Origin: Pseudolabrys sp.
GTDB taxonomy: Bacteria; Pseudomonadota; Alphaproteobacteria; Rhizobiales; Xanthobacteraceae
DNA: 64,000 nucleotides
Reading direction: 5' to 3'
Assembly: GCA_030655215.1 (NCBI GenBank)
Contig: JAURVZ010000071.1
Location: 83,980 to 147,979, forward strand
The position numbers and the translations under genes are program-made. Positions 61,503 through 64,000 of this stretch are shown one piece after another (positions within the stretch are counted from its first letter, which is position 1; every line of letters starts with the position of its first letter). A model generated the notes under the pieces. It had not been told where the DNA came from. It ran no database searches and was given only the letters and a program-made list of their open reading frames with translations.

Positions 61503-64000
61503 CTACTTCTTGTCGCCCTCAAGCGCCTGCTTGAGCGCCGCCAGTTTGGCGAAGGGCGAGTTCGGATCCGGCGCCTTGTCGCGCGAGCCTGAACCCGAGC
61601 CGTGCGGCTTGGCATAATACTGCTCGCGCTCGGCGCGCTCGACCTGATCGCCCTTGTTGCGGCGCGGGCGGTCGCCGAAGTCGCGGCCGCCGCCGGGGCG
61701 TTGGCCGGGTTGACCCGGCCTGAAAGCGGGCTTGGACGCCGGATGCGGCGCGGCCTGACCCGGACGCGTCAAGGCGGCGGGCTTGGCATCGAAGCTCTTG
61801 GACTGACGCTCCGTGCGCTGCTGGCGCTCGTTGCGTTCGGTCCGCGGGGGACGGGGCGTTGCATCGCCAGCGGGGGCAGTCGCGCCATCCGCGGTTACGG
61901 CGGGAGCACCGGCAACAGCCGGCGCGCCACGCGGCGCACGGCGGGGACGATTAGTGTTCGGACGGCGCTCGCCGCCGCCATGACCGCCGGGACGCCAGAC
62001 TTCGATCATCTCGGGTTCTTTGGCGGCGTTAGTTGCAGGCGCGGCGGCTTCTGTCGCCACCGCGGCGCTGTCGGTGGTCACTTCCGTGGCGACCACGCCA
62101 TCGCCGGACAAGGCAGCCGAGGCCTCAGCCGCTTCCGGAATGGTGGTCTCGGCGGCCAGTGGCGACACTTCAACAACCGGCAACATTGAACTGGTCGCCG
62201 GCGCTTCCGTGACCGCAGGTGCTTCGACAGCAGCCGGGGCATCGACGGTTTCTGCATCAGCCGCGACCGGCGCGATCCCAGCTTCCGCAGGTGTCACTTC
62301 AGCAGATGTCTCAGCAGCAGGCGCCGCCTCTACCGGCTTCACCACCTCCGCCGGCTTCGGCTTGCGGTCCATGCGATAGCCGAGCGAGCGCAGGATCGAG
62401 GCAAAATCTTCGCCCGACGCGCCGGTCAGCGAGGTCATCGCGCCGGTCACGGTAAAGCTGCGGCCGTCGAAAGCGCCATCCGGCTTCGGCGTCGCCGCTG
62501 TTTCGCGCCATGACAAGGCGGGGCGAATGAGATCGGCCAAACGCTCGAGAATATCGACGCGCACGGCGCGCTCGCCGGCCACGCGATAACCGGCGGTGCG
62601 GTACAGCGCCTTCGGCGTTTCTTTGTCGATCGGGATCGAGGTGCGGCCGGAGGCTGCCAGATGCAGCAATTCGGTGACGCCCTTGGCGTCGGGCGCTTCA
62701 TTCTTCAACGCCCAGAGCTGCGTCGCCAAGGCGCGCGGCGCCGGCTTCAGCAGGATCGGCAGATAAATATGATAAGCGCCGAAGCGGACGCCGTATTTGC
62801 GCAAGGTGGCGCGCGATGGCTGGTCGAGGCCTTTGACCTCTTCCGCAACCTTCTGCCGCTCCAGCACGCCAAGCGCTTCGACCAGCTGGAACGCGATGCC
62901 GCGCGCCATGCCGGTAATGTCTTCAGCCACCGTCAGCGAGAACAAAGGCGCCAGCAGCTTTTCGATCTGGCTCTTCAGCCAGAGGTCGAGCCGGGTCTGC
63001 ACCAGTTCGCGGGCCGGTCCGGTGAGATGTTCATCGGCAAGGATGCGCACGCGCGGCCGCAGGACATCGTCGCCGGCGACAAGCTTGCCGACCAGGTCGC
63101 CGGTCCAGCGCAGCGCGCCGTCATTGGCGAGAACGATGTGCTCGTTCGAGGCCTGCGACAATTTGGTCGCGCGCTGCTCGATCTCGCTGGCCAGGACTTT
63201 CTGGGCGGCGGAGTTCAGCGTCTTGGCCTCTGACCCTGCGGCCGAGGCGTCGGGCGCAAATGTAAATCCGTCGAGGCGGCCAATAACATGACCCTCCACG
63301 GTGACTTCGCCAGTTTTTCCGATTTCAGTTTCAAGCATCGTGTTCTCTCGTAGTCGCCGCATCAATACGCTAGTGCGACGATCCACGAAGCGTTCGGCCA
63401 ATCGCTCGTGCAGCGCATCGGACAGTTTGTCCTCGATCGCGCGGGTAACACCTTGCCAGTGCTCCGGGTCTGCAAGCCAGTCCGGGCGGTTGGCAACATA
63501 CGTCCAAGTCCTGACATGCGCGATCCGGTTTGACAAAGTGTCGATGTCGCCGTCGGTCCGGTCTGCCTGAGCGAGCTGACGGCTGAACCAATCTGTAGGG
63601 ATGTTACCCTCTCGCATCAAGAAACCATAGAGGGTCACGGCTAATTCCGCGTGGGTCGCCGGCGCGATCTTGCGATAGTCCGGAACCTGGCAGGCATCCC
63701 AGAGCCGCTCGACCGCCAGCGGGTTGCGGGCCATCGCCTTTACATCCTGGTCGCGCACGGCATGTTCGAGAACGAGGATGTCCTCGCCGGTCGGCGCGCG
63801 CGTCAGGCCGGATTCGTTCGGCGCCATCGCCAGTGAGGCCTGCAGCGCGCCGAGCGAGGCGAAATCGAGCGCGCTGTTGCGCCATTGCAGCAAGCGGATC
63901 GGCTCGAATGTGTGACTTTCCAGCGCCTGCACCAGTTCCGGCTCGAATGGATCGCAGCGGCCGGTGGTGCCGAAGGTACCGTCACGGTGCGCGCGGCCGG
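61503..64000 (-). CDS. SUV3-like helicase C-terminal part, continuing beyond the window edge
   Basis: Frame open to 64000; upstream of the track's GTG (63932) the same frame encodes RDGTFGTTGRCDPFEPEL directly before VQALESHTFEPIRLLQWRNSALDF. Basic, Ala-rich disordered C-terminus. Confidence 0.85.
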   Translation of the reverse strand, partial: GRAHRDGTFGTTGRCDPFEPELVQALESHTFEPIRLLQWRNSALDFASLGALQASLAMAPNESGLTRAPTGEDILVLEHAVRDQDVKAMARNPLAVERLWDACQVPDYRKIAPATHAELAVTLYGFLMREGNIPTDWFSRQLAQADRTDGDIDTLSNRIAHVRTWTYVANRPDWLADPEHWQGVTRAIEDKLSDALHERLAERFVDRRTSVLMRRLRENTMLETEIGKTGEVTVEGHVIGRLDGFTFAPDASAAGSEAKTLNSAAQKVLASEIEQRATKLSQASNEHIVLANDGALRWTGDLVGKLVAGDDVLRPRVRILADEHLTGPARELVQTRLDLWLKSQIEKLLAPLFSLTVAEDITGMARGIAFQLVEALGVLERQKVAEEVKGLDQPSRATLRKYGVRFGAYHIYLPILLKPAPRALATQLWALKNEAPDAKGVTELLHLAASGRTSIPIDKETPKALYRTAGYRVAGERAVRVDILERLADLIRPALSWRETAATPKPDGAFDGRSFTVTGAMTSLTGASGEDFASILRSLGYRMDRKPKPAEVVKPVEAAPAAETSAEVTPAEAGIAPVAADAETVDAPAAVEAPAVTEAPATSSMLPVVEVSPLAAETTIPEAAEASAALSGDGVVATEVTTDSAAVATEAAAPATNAAKEPEMIEVWRPGGHGGGERRPNTNRPRRAPRGAPAVAGAPAVTADGATAPAGDATPRPPRTERNERQQRTERQSKSFDAKPAALTRPGQAAPHPASKPAFRPGQPGQRPGGGRDFGDRPRRNKGDQVERAEREQYYAKPHGSGSGSRDKAPDPNSPFAKLAALKQALEGDKK

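Noticed and set aside
1-64000. CRISPR arrays, IS elements, prophage, toxin-antitoxin or restriction genes
   Set aside because: No regularly spaced direct repeats, transposase, integrase or phage proteins found in the ORF translations.

Overview
Window of high-GC bacterial chromosome. Gene families and arrangement fit Alphaproteobacteria, probably Hyphomicrobiales (inference). Coding density is high and I saw no phage, IS element, CRISPR array or rRNA; there is one tRNA, tRNA-Arg(CCT). Main blocks: (1) TPR/methyltransferase, sterol desaturase, orphan Mo-hydroxylase large subunit, succinate-semialdehyde dehydrogenase, enoyl-CoA hydratase, CoA-transferase (1-8.3 kb). (2) DEAD-box helicase plus an IF-1 with a basic tail (8.7-10.6 kb). 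(3) Three transglutaminase-fold genes plus an N-formylglutamate amidohydrolase-like gene (10.6-14.3 kb). (4) Purine salvage and oxidation locus: PuuD urate oxidase, OHCU decarboxylase/HIU hydrolase fusion, BMP-type ABC importer, 8-oxoguanine deaminase, xanthine-dehydrogenase-type enzyme (16.1-28.1 kb). (5) Transglutaminase-DUF2126 / ATP-grasp-alpha-E / transglutaminase operon (28.3-35.0 kb). (6) Two NMT1/SsuA-like ABC importers and an M24 peptidase (35.1-42.1 kb). (7) Accessory catabolic region with four TctC/Bug-type receptors but no TctA/TctB, LysR, enolase-superfamily enzyme, SDR, HD protein and M19 dipeptidase (42.3-53.8 kb). (8) Housekeeping and envelope genes, FliK-like/FlhB-C-like pair, CarD, FdxA, S4 protein and a helicase C-terminus cut by the window edge. 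Several REP-like inverted repeats sit between genes. The most interesting candidates are the two-site transglutaminase/ATP-grasp peptide-modification system, including two paralogs that lack the canonical HAW histidine, and the purine-to-allantoin locus with a sigma-54-like promoter. Family assignments come from reading the protein sequences, with no database search.
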